From contig AP026549.1 of the NCBI GenBank assembly GCA_026075535.2, positions 4,216,001-4,280,000 of the forward strand: a stretch of 64,000 nucleotides of DNA, given 5' to 3'. Position numbers and translations under genes: made by a program. The first letter of the stretch is position 1, and each line of letters starts with the position of its first letter. The notes under the pieces are model-generated. The model did no database searches. It was not told the DNA's origin and saw only the letters and a program-made list of their open reading frames with translations. The stretch comes from Tricholoma matsutake (lineage: Eukaryota; Basidiomycota; Agaricomycetes; Agaricales; Tricholomataceae). Of this stretch, positions 1 through 10,560 are shown one piece after another.

Positions 1-933
1 TCACATGACGATTAACCACCATCTCTCACATCATTACCTCAAGTTCATCAAACTTTTTGGTCCTGTTTACAGCTGGTGGCTATTTGCATTCGAGCGATTT
101 AATGGCATGCTTGAAAAGGTCAAACTCAATGGACACAATGGTGGGTGTATGGAACTGACTCTAATGTGCAACTGGGTTTTGACTCACCTCATCTATGAGT
201 ATATTCTCACTCTTCCAGAGGATGCACATGAGCTCGAGAAGAGCTACATTGATAGAATCATCAAAACTGAGGCCCGCAACAACAGAGGAGGTATGATGAG
301 CGAACTGGCAATGTACCGAGCTGCAGCCTTGGTGGACAACAACGTGATCCTTCCCTGTCGCATGGGGAAGCCATTCAATATCTCAAGGCTTTTACCCAAT
401 GGAAGTGCTTATTTGCTGGTTCTTTGATATCTTCAACAGCTCTGGCCTGAACTGAATGTGGTCGACAATAATTCAATGTCTGAAGGAACCTACTTCTATT
501 GTTCCAAAGCATGCCGACCCCTCACTTATATTCATAAAGACAGTGTTCGATATGGTTCAACATCAAACAAGCGCACCGATGCAGACTCGCTCGCATTCAT
601 TTCTGATGGTCAACACTGGGTTCCCACCAAAATCATGTCACTTATCTCTGTCAAACTTGAGCAGAAGTCCCTGCATATCTGTGCACTCATCCGTCACATG
701 CAACGCAATGAACACATCCCCAATTTTCCCTGGGAGCTCTAGTGATCCTCTGCATCTATGTTCTATTGAGCTCACAAGGGCTGATATCATCCACTCTTAG
801 TGCCTCTACACTTGGTACCCACACAACATACGCCAATCAGTTTCATCCTGCCAAGGTTGTGCCTATCAGCCAGATAGTTGGTCCTCTTGCACTCATCCCT
901 GTTTACTCCCAGATTATCAACAAAGACCTCTGA
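1..933 (+). pseudogene. CACTA-type transposon protein, DUF4218 C-terminal fragment
   Basis: The reading frame enters from outside the window, so the gene is 5'-truncated here. It contains the DUF4218 signature found next to Tnp2-type CACTA transposases: LFGPVYSWWLF, FERFNGMLE, KLNGHNGG, ELTLM, then a conserved tail with LWPELNVVDNNSM, EGTYF and LALIPVYSQII before the stop at 931-933. An in-frame TGA at 425-427 interrupts an otherwise continuous frame. After PWEL at about 740 the homologous tail resumes near 783, which needs an intron or a frameshift. DUF4218 proteins are thought to assist or form part of the transposase; the catalytic Tnp2 domain would lie upstream, outside the window. I regard this as a decayed copy. 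Confidence 0.8.
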
Positions 934-1106
934 ATTTCCATTTCATTCAATCATGTATGTACAGTCTCTATTTCTATTGCAAACATATGGTGATTAACTG
1001 AATTATTAAGACTGGAACTGAACCTGACAATATGTTTGATGAGGAGGATGATGAAGATGAGGATCTGGAAGGAGCAGGAGCTGAGTAGCCGGGAAAAAGA
1101 GCAGTG

Positions 1107-2852
1107 TCAATTATACAGCATCTCATGATCATTAATATCAGCAGGGCCAACAACCATCAGCGATGTCCCTGTTCCTGAGGTCTTGCCTGCCCTGTTTTCC
1201 TTGCCTTTCTGCTTCCTTCCACTCTTGCCTTTCACCTTCTTCACATTGTCAATGTTTTCAGCATGCTCCATCAACTTGCATTTCTTCTCTTCCAAAATTG
1301 ATTTCTTCTGTTCCTTGACTCTTTTCTGTTTGGCGATGATTTCTTCTGGATCCTCCTCGTCGCCCCAAGCCTTTCCGCTAATGACAATCTGGTTCTCGTT
1401 GTCATACTGCTGATTCTTCTCCTCAGTTAACCACTTTTCATCCACCATCCACTGTATTGCCCTATTCTGCACTTTTGTCAACACTCTCAGTGGCTCATCA
1501 AGGGCTGGACCTTTGATATGCCGATAGTAGTGTGATGAATGTTCGGGGTCAACTGCTTTGTCAACAGTCTCAAAAAGATCAATTAACTGAAGAACAAGGT
1601 CAGTCTGTGATGCAACACATATTAATATTCCATTTCCAAACCTCAGCAGAATGGTAGAGTGGTGGGTGGGAGATATAGTGTTGCATTTTCTTTCCATTCT
1701 CGTCAAATTCATCCTCATCATCTGACATGAGCTTGAAGACAAAGGCAGAATTGTACTTGCTGTCTCAGTATTTTGAGTTGGCAGGAAGATTGTCTTGTTT
1801 CCTAAGCCTGGCCTCAAGTTTCTATTTCACAGGGATATTGTGAGTCAACAGAAGACATATGAACATCACGTACCCCCTTTGCTCGGCTTGCAATCACTGC
1901 AGTGCTTGCACAATTCACCTTCTCTTCGACTTTCACTGTGGTATTGGCATCCTCCCCTTCAGGAATGACTTCTGACCCTGGCATTCCCACAACAGGCTCG
2001 GGTTTCACAACACACTTGTTCTTGGAATTGAGGAGTCCCGATTCACATAAGGCCTTTTGGAGACTGGTATATTTATCAACAACCCGGCACTGATGATCTT
2101 CATTGCTGATTTTCGATAGTGCTGTTGTGGAGGATGGGACCAAGGCCACACCATGGCATGTCATGTACCCTACGATCATCCGAATGGCATAGAAGTTGTC
2201 TGCATGGTCCCAGGCCTGATCCCACCTGAAACAAAGGACTGGCTGCTGGGTGCCAGTGATCTGAGGCCAGTTCATCTTGTCTAGGTCCTCTGGATACCAG
2301 GGTAAGTTCTTAACCATGAGCTTGGCAATATCGAGCTGGTATGCAAAGGCATGACACGTCAACTCCTGATGAACGTGATTATCTGATGAGCCTCATGTCA
2401 ATGTCCATGAAATGCATATACTCACTCTGAAACTTGTATCCGCATATGCTACCAGGCTGGCCTCAATTGCCGACCTCTCCTTTCCCATCATCTCTGTCTC
2501 TCCTTCATTGCTTGTCTCATCATCATCGTCAGATCTGCTACCCTCCTGAGTTGCAACACGATCCAACCTTGATTCCTTCAACTCCACTTGCTCAGTCTGC
2601 AGCTCTTCAATCTTACTATCCATCAAGGTCATCTTCTTTGTGTGATTTGTAATGGTTCATTTCATGGCATCTAGTTCTTGTCATAGGTCATAGCAAAGTG
2701 TTTTCAGTGGTGAGTAGCTCGATTTTGCTGTCTGTTTCTTTGGAGAGACAATCATGTTTTGTCAAAGCAAGCACGACACTGGCACCTTTAAGCTTCACAC
2801 CAGTGGCAGCAGCACCTGCAGTTGGGAGAGAAGAGTCAGTTGGGCTGCTCAT
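1107..2852 (-). pseudogene. Agaricomycete repeat-family protein of unknown function, broken
   Basis: Read on the minus strand from ATG at 2852-2850 (MSSPTDSSLP). The protein has a coiled-coil, acidic N-terminus, a central part with CHAFAYQLDIAKLM and NLPWYPEDLDKMNWP, a part with KLEARLRKQDNLPANSKY and DDEDEFDENGKK, and a Lys-rich C-terminus (KVKGKSGRKQKGKENR). Introns can be placed at about 2355-2435, 1818-1868 (donor GTACGT) and 1620-1660. Two defects are visible: a frame change near 2690 and an in-frame TGA at 1766-1764, where SKY-stop-DSKYNSAF suggests a lost Arg (CGA to TGA). The family recurs in mushroom genomes near transposons, from memory; no function is known to me. It is convergent with the DUF4218 fragment. 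Confidence 0.55.
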
Positions 2853-3464
2853 GATCACAGGTTGTGGGATAGCTCAGTGATGGTTTTCAGTGGGTCAGGC
2901 AAAATTGGTGTGATGCGATGCGAAGCCCCAAAATCACATGTATTGGCTTCTTTGACAGCTGGTTGACAGCTCTATACATATAATATATATTCCCATATCC
3001 ATTCATTGTCGAGAATGAACAGCACGGGAATAAAAACAAGGAAGAGAAAGGGAGCCCCATGTGCACTGCTCGGATGCAGGCCTAGTATGACCTGCCAAAA
3101 TGTTCAGCAAATGTTGAGGAAATGCTTAGCAGAATGGTGGTATAATCCTGAAATAATGAGTAATTTGCTAGACATTGGACAGATGACAAACTTCAAAGGA
3201 AATGGCAGAAAATGTCGAGCGTAATTTAGGGTTTTCTCATGTTTATCTGAATTCAAAATCTTCAGCTTTGTGCTGTGCAGAGGACCCTCGGTTTTTGGGG
3301 TTATCTATACACTCAAATATTTGGGAGATTTTATCTATTTTATTTGCCAAGCTATGGCTCATTTTATGAAAAACATTGGCTCGAGCTGAGACAACACTAG
3401 ATGTGGTTAATTAAAAAATTTTGATCTGTTTAATTTGGAAAAAAGTAAGAGTTGTGAGTTTGAG
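2853..3464. other. No gene recognised
   Basis: AT-rich sequence with only short open frames, the longest being 72 codons at 3006-3224 with no recognisable motif. I see no supported gene here. Confidence 0.5.
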
Positions 3465-3640
3465 TGTCATGAATAAACCTTATATTACTGACTAATAATT
3501 CTCCTGTGGCTCAATTGGTTAAGCACACATGTTTGGTTTGTCATGTGATTACTCTGATCAAGATGCCTTGAGTTCAATTCTTACTTTGCACAAATATATT
3601 TTGGAGGCACTTTGACAACTTAAGACTCGAAATTTGACTA
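3465..3640 (+). repeat. tRNA-derived SINE-like repeat, copy 1
   Basis: Contains a pol III A box-like stretch (TGGCTCAATTGGTTAAGC at about 3507-3524) and a B box-like stretch (GAGTTCAATTC, 3570-3580), spaced as in a tRNA head. A related copy lies at 55485-55660. The similarity includes the AT-rich sequence just upstream and the tail after the B box (CACTTTGACAACTTAAGACT versus CACTTTCATCAAGTTAAGTC). The acceptor stem does not pair, so it is not a working tRNA. A tRNA-derived SINE is the simplest reading. Confidence 0.6.
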
Positions 3641-4187
3641 TCCATCAGGGTATACTCTAAGTTGAGCATCTGGAATAACTGGATTCTGGTTGGAATAACT
3701 GGAATAACTAGAATCTGATCAGAATAGGTGGAGGAGGGTAAATTATAGAAGGCATGGAAAGATGTATGAAGCACATTTTGCACTTGAAGTTGAAAAGAGT
3801 TGATTGGTGTGAATTTTGTTTGATTACTAATTCTCAGAAAAACATAAACACATGACAAAAACTTACCATATATAGAAGGAGGGGGAGTTCAAACAGGTGT
3901 TGAAAAAAAAATCTGAGTGGATATGTAATTTTCCCATTCTGCCAGCCCCTTGGATTAGCTATTTGTTTATTTGGCCCAGACATCCAAATGACTATACCTG
4001 CACATTCAGTACATTTGAATAATTATTTTCAAGTTGAATAACTACTGTGAACTGTTGTGTACACTTCCTGTTGCAGAAACACATTACATTGCAGCTTAGC
4101 GCTTAGTAAGTACTATCCATCATTGTTTGGTCATGTTGTCAACATTTCGAACATGACACTCACACTTCAGGCAACCACCCCTGACCC
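3641..4187. other. AT-rich intergenic sequence, no gene
   Basis: Contains a short repeated GGAATAACT motif at about 3670-3712 and otherwise only non-coding AT-rich sequence. No feature is supported. Confidence 0.4.
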
Positions 4188-4473
4188 CCTACTTAGGGTA
4201 GATTCCCACCAAGAAAGACTACCCTAAGTAGGCCTAAGACCAGGGGATAGTTCCAAGCTCCATGGTCCTCCCCATGCTTAGGCCTGGACATCCCATTGGG
4301 AAGCCCCAAAAGGCAGTTTGGTCCAGCACATAGAACTATGTCTGGACCAAGACCTCAGGGAGGTCTAACTGCTGTGGGCAGCCCCATGTTACATTTGGGC
4401 CAGTCCCAATAATGTGGGATTCCCCTGCCCTGTCACATCACATATACTTGGGAGTCCCAGAGGTGATGTGACA
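4188..4473. repeat. Cluster of four perfect or near-perfect hairpins
   Basis: Four inverted repeats lie in 286 bp: CCTACTTAGGGTAG (4188-4201) with its complement at 4219-4232; TTGGTCCAGCACATAG (4318-4333) with 4337-4350; AGACCT/AGGTCT around 4350-4366; and TGTCACATCAC (4431-4441) with its complement at 4463-4473. There is no coding potential. It may be a multi-hairpin miniature element. I found no flanking duplication. Confidence 0.6.
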
Positions 4474-4558
4474 ATTAACTAATATAGCTTCATTTAAACA
4501 AGAGATCCAAGTCTTTATATCTTATATGTGTAACTAATAGCCAGATACTCTACTGTTA

Positions 4559-4978
4559 CCTACAGGTATGAGAATGCAGGTGAAGATAGAAGGTGATACA
4601 ATTGAATGAAGTATTTTACTTTTTGTGACATGTGACAATTCTTTTTACAGAAAAAGTCAAAAGCTCTACAGCAATTGTTACAAAGAGAGGGATGATGAGC
4701 GCGATGGTAGCTGAAACTGTGGTGTCTGTTGATCAACCATGGGAGATAGTGATCGACAATGATCGGGGGTGGGAACAGTGGTGGAAAGCTGTCCTGCACA
4801 TTCCTGGACCTATATGTTTGTGTTAGCACAGTGTGTATGCTTACCTTGGTAAGTCTGAATGTTGCTTGGGGATGCCAGTGTCAGGTTTCTACAGAAACAA
4901 CCCTTACAATGGTGGGTGAGGCACTGGATCACCCACTATTATAAAGCTGGGTTTGTGGGAAGATCAGGTGTGCGAGTG
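4559..4978. other. No gene recognised
   Basis: Overlapping open frames of 60-90 codons on both strands, none with a recognisable domain or splice structure. Annotated as unassigned sequence. Confidence 0.35.
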
Positions 4979-5053
4979 AGTGAATGCTATTCACCCAGCA
5001 GATTGTGCACAACACATGAGCTTTGGAAAATGCTGCCATGGGACTTTGGGCAA
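4979..5053 (+). repeat. Relic related to the interrupted gag-like gene
   Basis: About 62 bases starting at the CTATTCACCCAGCAGATTGT block match, with few differences, the reverse complement of 9681-9744, the downstream piece of the interrupted minus-strand gag-like gene. Both encode a peptide like HPADCxQHxSFGKC. This is an independent relic of the same repeated gene family. The sequence after it (GFRISLTSQQ at about 5093-5122) may belong to the same family. Confidence 0.6.
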
Positions 5054-5105
5054 GATTGGATAGATAGATTACTTAATATACCTTCCATATCTGGATTTCG
5101 CATCA

Positions 5106-5205
5106 GTCTCACATCACAACAGTGCATCTTTCATAGATGCTTCCATTTCTACACTGTCTCATGTCACAACAATGTGTCTTTCATAGAAGCTTCCATTTTC
5201 ATACT
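5106..5205. repeat. Two-copy tandem duplication, 50-bp unit
   Basis: The unit beginning GTCTCACATCACAACAGTG at 5106-5155 is repeated at 5156-5205 with a few substitutions. It keeps frame inside the open frame 4859-5362, but that frame has no other sign of being a gene. Confidence 0.75.
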
Positions 5206-5362
5206 GCCCATGGATACCGACAGCATGGACAGTCCAGCCCATCAAAGCTGTTCCAAATGCAGAAAGTCACTCCCTTGTGACACGTCAAACTTCAAATTGA
5301 TGCACAATGATAGGTTGTCTCCTCAGCTCAAAGGCCGATTCACCATTTCAACCACATTCTAA

Positions 5363-6499
5363 TCACATCAGATAACTCGCACGAGGTCTCAGAAGCAGCG
5401 CAACCACTCCCAACCAAGTCTACCAAGCGCGATATCATATTGAATGCGATCAAACATCATTGAGCATTGTTGAGCATCGTCGATCATTGTCGAGCATTAT
5501 CAATCGATATTGAGAGACTGTGAGCGACATCGGGCACTGCATTTGTTATCTAAATGGTGGAATACCATGCACCAGGGAGTACTCCAACTCATGCTCAAAC
5601 CTGCTGATAATAGGTCAGCCTCATTCCAAGTCCTTATCGTGCACAGAACCTGCTGGATGAATTATTGTGAGACTTAGCATGGTTTATACACAAAGGACAG
5701 TCCCTTTTTAGTTCTATACCCTTTATTACTCTTTCATCATATGATATATATCTTTCTTGTTTGGATTCCAGTCTCCTTTTTGGCCTTGTGCCTTAACTCA
5801 TATCTTTTGCCTCATGTTCTAAACATGTTTCTCATTCCATTTTAGGAAGTTTCTTTAAAACATATAAAACTCTGTAGTATCTACTGGGAAGTAAAAAAAA
5901 GAAATCGTCTTCACCTATCATCTAGTATTAAGTTCTAAGAATCAGATCTATCCTCTAAAACAATCTAAACTTCTATGAGTTTTCTTGATCGACAAGAAAC
6001 CTCTGTGACCATTGTCATCCTCAATCTTCCTTCGATCCTCTGATCATTAGCACTAGCAACCATTCCAACACTCCCTAGCCATCAGCTATAGTCTTTGTAA
6101 ACTATTGACCTATCGAAAGGTCCTCAGAATTTGCACTTCGACCATCAATGATAAACCTCATCCACCATCGATCTCATCAATTGTCCTCAATATCAATCGA
6201 TACTCAATCGGACCATGCCAAACACCTTCATCTTCTATAGCACTACCTTCACAACCAACTAGTTATCTTCCCATAGGTTGGACCATGAACATTCGGAACG
6301 CATCGCACCCTTCCTCTGACTCATCACAAATATCATCGGCAGTTTTGGTGGTTTTCCCAGGTTGAGTATCATCAGCAAAGGATTCTCAAAGCAGGTCTCA
6401 GCAGACTGCAGAGAAGAAACACAGAGATAGCAATAAGGAAAACTTGCCAGCCCCTAATGGTGATCTCTCTGACCTTTCTATTGTGGACCTGAATGTCTT
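5363..6499. other. Low-information sequence upstream of the MULE gene
   Basis: Contains a run of degenerate GAGCATYGT repeats at about 5455-5515, AT-rich sequence, and an 86-codon frame at 6105-6365 with many Ser and Pro that could be a diverged N-terminal exon of the following gene. Nothing firmer can be said. Confidence 0.35.
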
Positions 6500-9400
6500 C
6501 TTGGCTCTCTCTCTGACTCAGAGGATGTGATTTCTCTTGAAGCATGTGTAGACCTGTCTTCTCTCAAAACCAAGACAGAGAATGAAAGAAGTATAGCAGA
6601 TTCTTTGGCTGAGAAGATCTGGAAACAGCTGAAATACAGATTTGTGTAAGTTTACAGTTCTGCAAAATTTATAATGGACCCTTTGATCCCAAACTCATGG
6701 TTTTGCAAGCCATCATAGTGTTTATCATCACCTGCATGCACCATGCTCTCAGTTCATGTACCACTGTGCTCAAGTTAGCTCATGACAGCAAAAATCCAAG
6801 AAGTCTGAACAGGAGAATGTAGAGCCTTGGGGCAAAGATTCAATGGATGTATTTGATTGCTCTGGCTGGCTTCATATCACCATTACAACAGGGGAGCCAG
6901 TAGCTCTTGTCAAGTTGAAGCATGAGGATGATCATGTTCCATACTGGTACATCGATGTTCCACAGGATGACAAAGACTTTGTACATGCAAATCCAATGTT
7001 TATAGTTATGGGATTCCATACTCAGAACCCATCCCTCACCACAATTTTCATGGAAGGCAATTTATGATATTTGGTTTGATCAAAGCAGTCAGAAGTGGAA
7101 GTGGGATTCTGATGAAGTCAAGTCAGCTAAAATTTTAATTGAAGAAGCAGCTCACTCCCATGGGAGTACACATACATCACTGTATACTGTTCAGTCTATT
7201 CCTCTCCATGAGGAGGTAGGATTTACTGCACTTGCATTTGCACTGCCAGAAATACTCCAGCAATGGGGTGGACAGATACAAGAGATTTCTTTGGACTCTG
7301 CCTGGAATACAAATGGCTCTACTTATGAGCTTTATGCATTGCTTGGAGAAGTCTATGGGTCTGGTTGTCCACTTGGATATTTACTCCTTCATAGTTTGGA
7401 CCAAGGGGACTCGGGGGGCAAAGAACAGTTCATTGCAAAGCTTCTGTCCTACTTCAAGAATACCTGGGATCTGCAGCCAATCATTACCCTGACTGATAAA
7501 GATTTCTCAGAGATCAATGCTTTTCTCAAAACATTTCCTGATGCAAAGCATCAACTCTGTTTCTGGCATTGTCTGAGGTATTAAAACATGGCTTGCAATT
7601 CTTTGCCGATGACCAAACTTTTACAATGTCCTTGAAGCAAAGAAAGAATTTGATCGGATTGATGAGAACTTTGTGCCTATTGCTCAAGCCAAGGATACCA
7701 ATTTGGTATAGTCTTATATGTTTGATATGTTTGACTCTCTAACTAACAGTGACTCCAATTAGAATATTCATGTAGCTGAAAAAGCAATTCCACAACTCAC
7801 TGTCCATCTTGGAGGCACACTGGTTGACACTGCACCAGAACCTACTGCACGGTGCACATCCACCACATCTCATTATTCAACTAAAAGGAGTCATCCATAG
7901 TTTAGTTCTGATTCCAGAGTGCTCTGATGACAATAACTCAGAGGACAAGAAAATGAATGATGATGGGCCTGACAGTAATGAAGATAGAGATGATATGATG
8001 ATGAAGATGAAGACAATTTATTAAATGAGGTAGACAGATACTGCAAAAAGGGTGGAAATGATGATCAGGATGCTGAAGATGGCCCTGACTGGATGTTTGA
8101 TGCTGGTGAAGTAACTTCAAAGGATCCATCCTATGTCTTTTGTCCTGCTGCCCATCAACAGCAACTCCTTCATTTGTTTACAAAACATTACTGTCAGCAT
8201 CCACTCTTTGCTGAATGAGATGGAAAGTGGGACAAGGAAAAGATTTGTCAAAATGCAGCTTATGAGATGTATAATTTCTGCTATACAAGAGGTCTTTGAG
8301 AGGTCTGGGGATACATGTGGGCAAGCTGGTATGCACCAAAAATGTGGTGTCTCTGGGCACGTTCAACATCACCATACATTTCATGCCTTCACACAACAAT
8401 GAATGTTAAGAATTTCTGGTGGCAGTTGAAACATGATCACCTTCACCATGTTGCTCAACCCTGGCTAGATCATCTTGTATGGGTACTTATCTACAAGGTT
8501 ACTCCAGCATACTTTTCTCAGGCTGAAATATTGCATGACAGTTATAGACTGGGACATCCAAAGCAATTGACAACATATCAGAAATATTTCAAATCATCTT
8601 GGAAGAAGCTGTTGGCAAGAAATATCAGTGATAAGGACTATGGCACCTGCATTGAAGATTGGATTTGCAAGTGTGGTAGACAGAAGTATGATTGTCACCA
8701 CTTGTGTAAGCATCTTGTCCATGCTGTGGGTCTCCAACCACTTCAATTTTGGTGAGAGGTCATTAGGCACTGAGTTTTACCCATCTACCATCACCGTGAT
8801 CTTAAGAGCAAGGATCCCAATGACATGCCAAGCAACACACCACTTGATGGTGGAATTACTGATGGAGATGATCATGTATGGACTGGTGATGTAGATATAC
8901 TCAAGGGGGGTGGTGGGTGGTGTGATCTGGATCATCAGAACTCTCAACCTAAAGGTGTGCACTGTGACACTGGCAAACGTGCACGTGAGCAAGTCAGTGG
9001 GACCAGAAAAGCTCAGGATGTAGAGAGGATGGCCAAGAGGGTTAAATTTGGCAATGGCAGGCAGCACCTTAATAATTGAGAGTCCAATTCTGAAGCTACT
9101 AGAGGGATATCTGACCAGGTCATGCAATCCAAGTCTGGAAAAAACATGGAGATCAGGGAACAAAATTTGCACATGGTATTGAAGCAATTGATCTTATACA
9201 CTGTCTCAGCAACATTTATCCTCAGTTGAGTATGGAAGTGAAGATGAATATGAGTCTTAACATGCCATTATATTCTAAGGTGTCTGACTTGTCATTAGAA
9301 TGATATGTATCAGGAGAAACTTATACAGAAGGCTAAAGCATTTGAGGAGGCAGCACCAATTTTGTGTAGCCATATTTCACATAGAAACCAGATCTGGGTG

Positions 9401-9529
9401 AAATCAGTTATTGATCAAAAACTTGGTAATGATGTTACTGATTTTGTTGCAGATATACATCATTTTGAATCTACAGGGCAAAAACATGACACAACATGGG
9501 GGGAAGGAGGAACAAAGGTAGAGAAATGA
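6500..9529 (+). pseudogene. Mutator-like (MULE) transposase with SWIM zinc finger, degraded
   Basis: An N-terminal part (DSEDVISLEACVDLSS and EKIWKQLKYRFV, about 6515-6650, followed by a GTAAG donor) precedes the MULE core. The core has ISLDSAWNTNGSTYELY (first Asp, about 7286-7336), IITLTDKDFSEINAF (second Asp, about 7480-7524) and HQLCFWHCLR. The middle holds YMWASWYAPKMWCLWARS. A SWIM finger, CKCGRQKYDCHHLCKH, lies at about 8666-8715. The tail continues to 9529. In-frame TGAs at 8297-8299, 8753-8755 and 8771-8773 each sit where the context suggests Arg (RGL-stop-EVWGYMW; FW-stop-EVIRH-stop-VLPIY), and there are further frame changes. MULE transposases cut and move elements with long TIRs; I did not locate this element's TIRs. 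It is not functional as it stands. Confidence 0.85.
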
Positions 9530-9659
9530 CAGGTGCAGAACACAATGGGTTATCAGACTCGAGAGGCATAAGATTTTTTTGTGTTTGACACTTCAACCAA
9601 GCTTGTGACTTGAACTTTAAACAATGGTAAATATTAGGTAATCTATCTACATTACAGTT

Positions 9660-9744
9660 GTGCATGAAATGTGCTCTAAGTCCCACACCAGCATTTTCCA
9701 AAGCTCACATGTTGCACACAATCTGCTGGGTGAATAGTGTTCAC
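9660..9744 (-). pseudogene. Downstream piece of the interrupted gag-like gene
   Basis: Read on the minus strand this encodes HPADCVQHVSFGKCW and matches the separate relic at 4979-5053. It is the continuation of the minus-strand gene at 16255-18757, displaced by the LTR insertions between 9745 and 16254. The bases TTCAC at 9740-9744 are the left target-site copy of the old LTR; the right copy is TTCCC at 16255-16259. Confidence 0.6.
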
Positions 9745-9968
9745 TATAAGGGCAACCTTAGAGGCCACTTAATTAGTGGACTAGCAAAGGGAAATCTGAA
9801 GTTAAAATTATGGTACATATTACAGGGAGTGGAGGCACACCTATCAAAGGAAAATCCAAAGAGAAAACTCTAAGGACCCCTTTGCCAATGCCCAGTATAT
9901 GTGAAGATTGCAAAAATCAAATAATAGCCTAAAAATAGAAAAGGCAGAAATAGGCAGATCAAGGCCAC
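9745..9968 (-). repeat. Old solo LTR, left half (split by younger gypsy element)
   Basis: This is the reverse complement of the 3' half of the gypsy LTR found at 9969-10394 (TATAAGGGCAACCT start, then the AGAGAAAACTCTAAGGA and CAAAAATCAAATAATA blocks), clearly more diverged than the two LTRs of the young element. It joins the right half at 16016 through the GCCAC target duplication. Confidence 0.88.
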
Positions 9969-10394
9969 TGTAAGGGGACTAGGGGGGTGCCCTGTGTGTT
10001 TTTCCTATTTTTTATGTTTGTCCCATATTTTTCCCCACCTCATTTCCTTCTATTCTTCATTTTCTATGATTTTTCCGGATTTTATTACTAATTTTCCCTT
10101 GCTATCATGTTTGTATATGTTGACACTTTTATATTTAGAGGCGGAGTACCCCTTCCAACACATACCCCTTGGTATGATGTCATTCAGCGGCCTTGATCCG
10201 CCTATCTCCGCCTTTTTCTATTTTTAGGTTATATTTGATTTTTGTCGTCTTCACATATACTGGGCATCAGCAAGGGGATCCTTAGAGTTTTCTCTTCGGA
10301 TTTCCCTTTGCTAGGTGCGCCCCCAATCCCTGTATTATGTAGCATAATTTTAACTTCGGATTTCCCTTTGCTAGAGGCTTAGGTTGCCCTTATA
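9969..10394 (+). repeat. 5' LTR of the gypsy element
   Basis: Starts TGTAAGGGGACTAGG and ends CCCTTATA. It matches the 3' LTR over the full 426 bp except for six CpG-type differences. It contains the presumed promoter; see the entry at 10251-10293. Confidence 0.96.
10251..10293 (+). promoter_or_regulatory. Putative gypsy TATA element and transcript start
   Basis: ATATAC at 10255-10260 lies 29 bases before AGAGTTTTCT (10284-10293). That ten-mer is the exact reverse complement of 10397-10406, just downstream of the LTR. The arrangement fits a transcript start at about 10284 whose first bases can pair with the primer-binding region. The start site is inferred, not measured. Confidence 0.45.
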
Positions 10395-10396
10395 GT

Positions 10397-10406
10397 AGAA
10401 AACTCT
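10397..10406 (+). other. Putative self-priming site of the gypsy element
   Basis: AGAAAACTCT lies two bases after the 5' LTR and is complementary to AGAGTTTTCT inside the LTR (10284-10293). No TGG-starting tRNA primer-binding site is seen after the LTR. Self-priming by the transcript's first ~11 bases is known for Tf1 of fission yeast; the same mechanism is suggested here. Confidence 0.45.
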
Positions 10407-10560
10407 CCCCTAAGGCCCGAAAATCGCGAACGCGCTGCCCAAAATAGGCAGGTACGGACTGGACGATGCTTCCCAAAGCTCCACAGAGTCCCTACACACT
10501 GTTCCAGATACTCTCGCCTTTATCACGCCGCCATTTTCGCCAAACGCGCTCCCTAGCGAC

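Noticed and set aside
3501..3600. Functional tRNA gene
   Set aside because: A and B boxes are present but acceptor and T stems do not pair. The same holds at 55514-55600 and 54027-54110.
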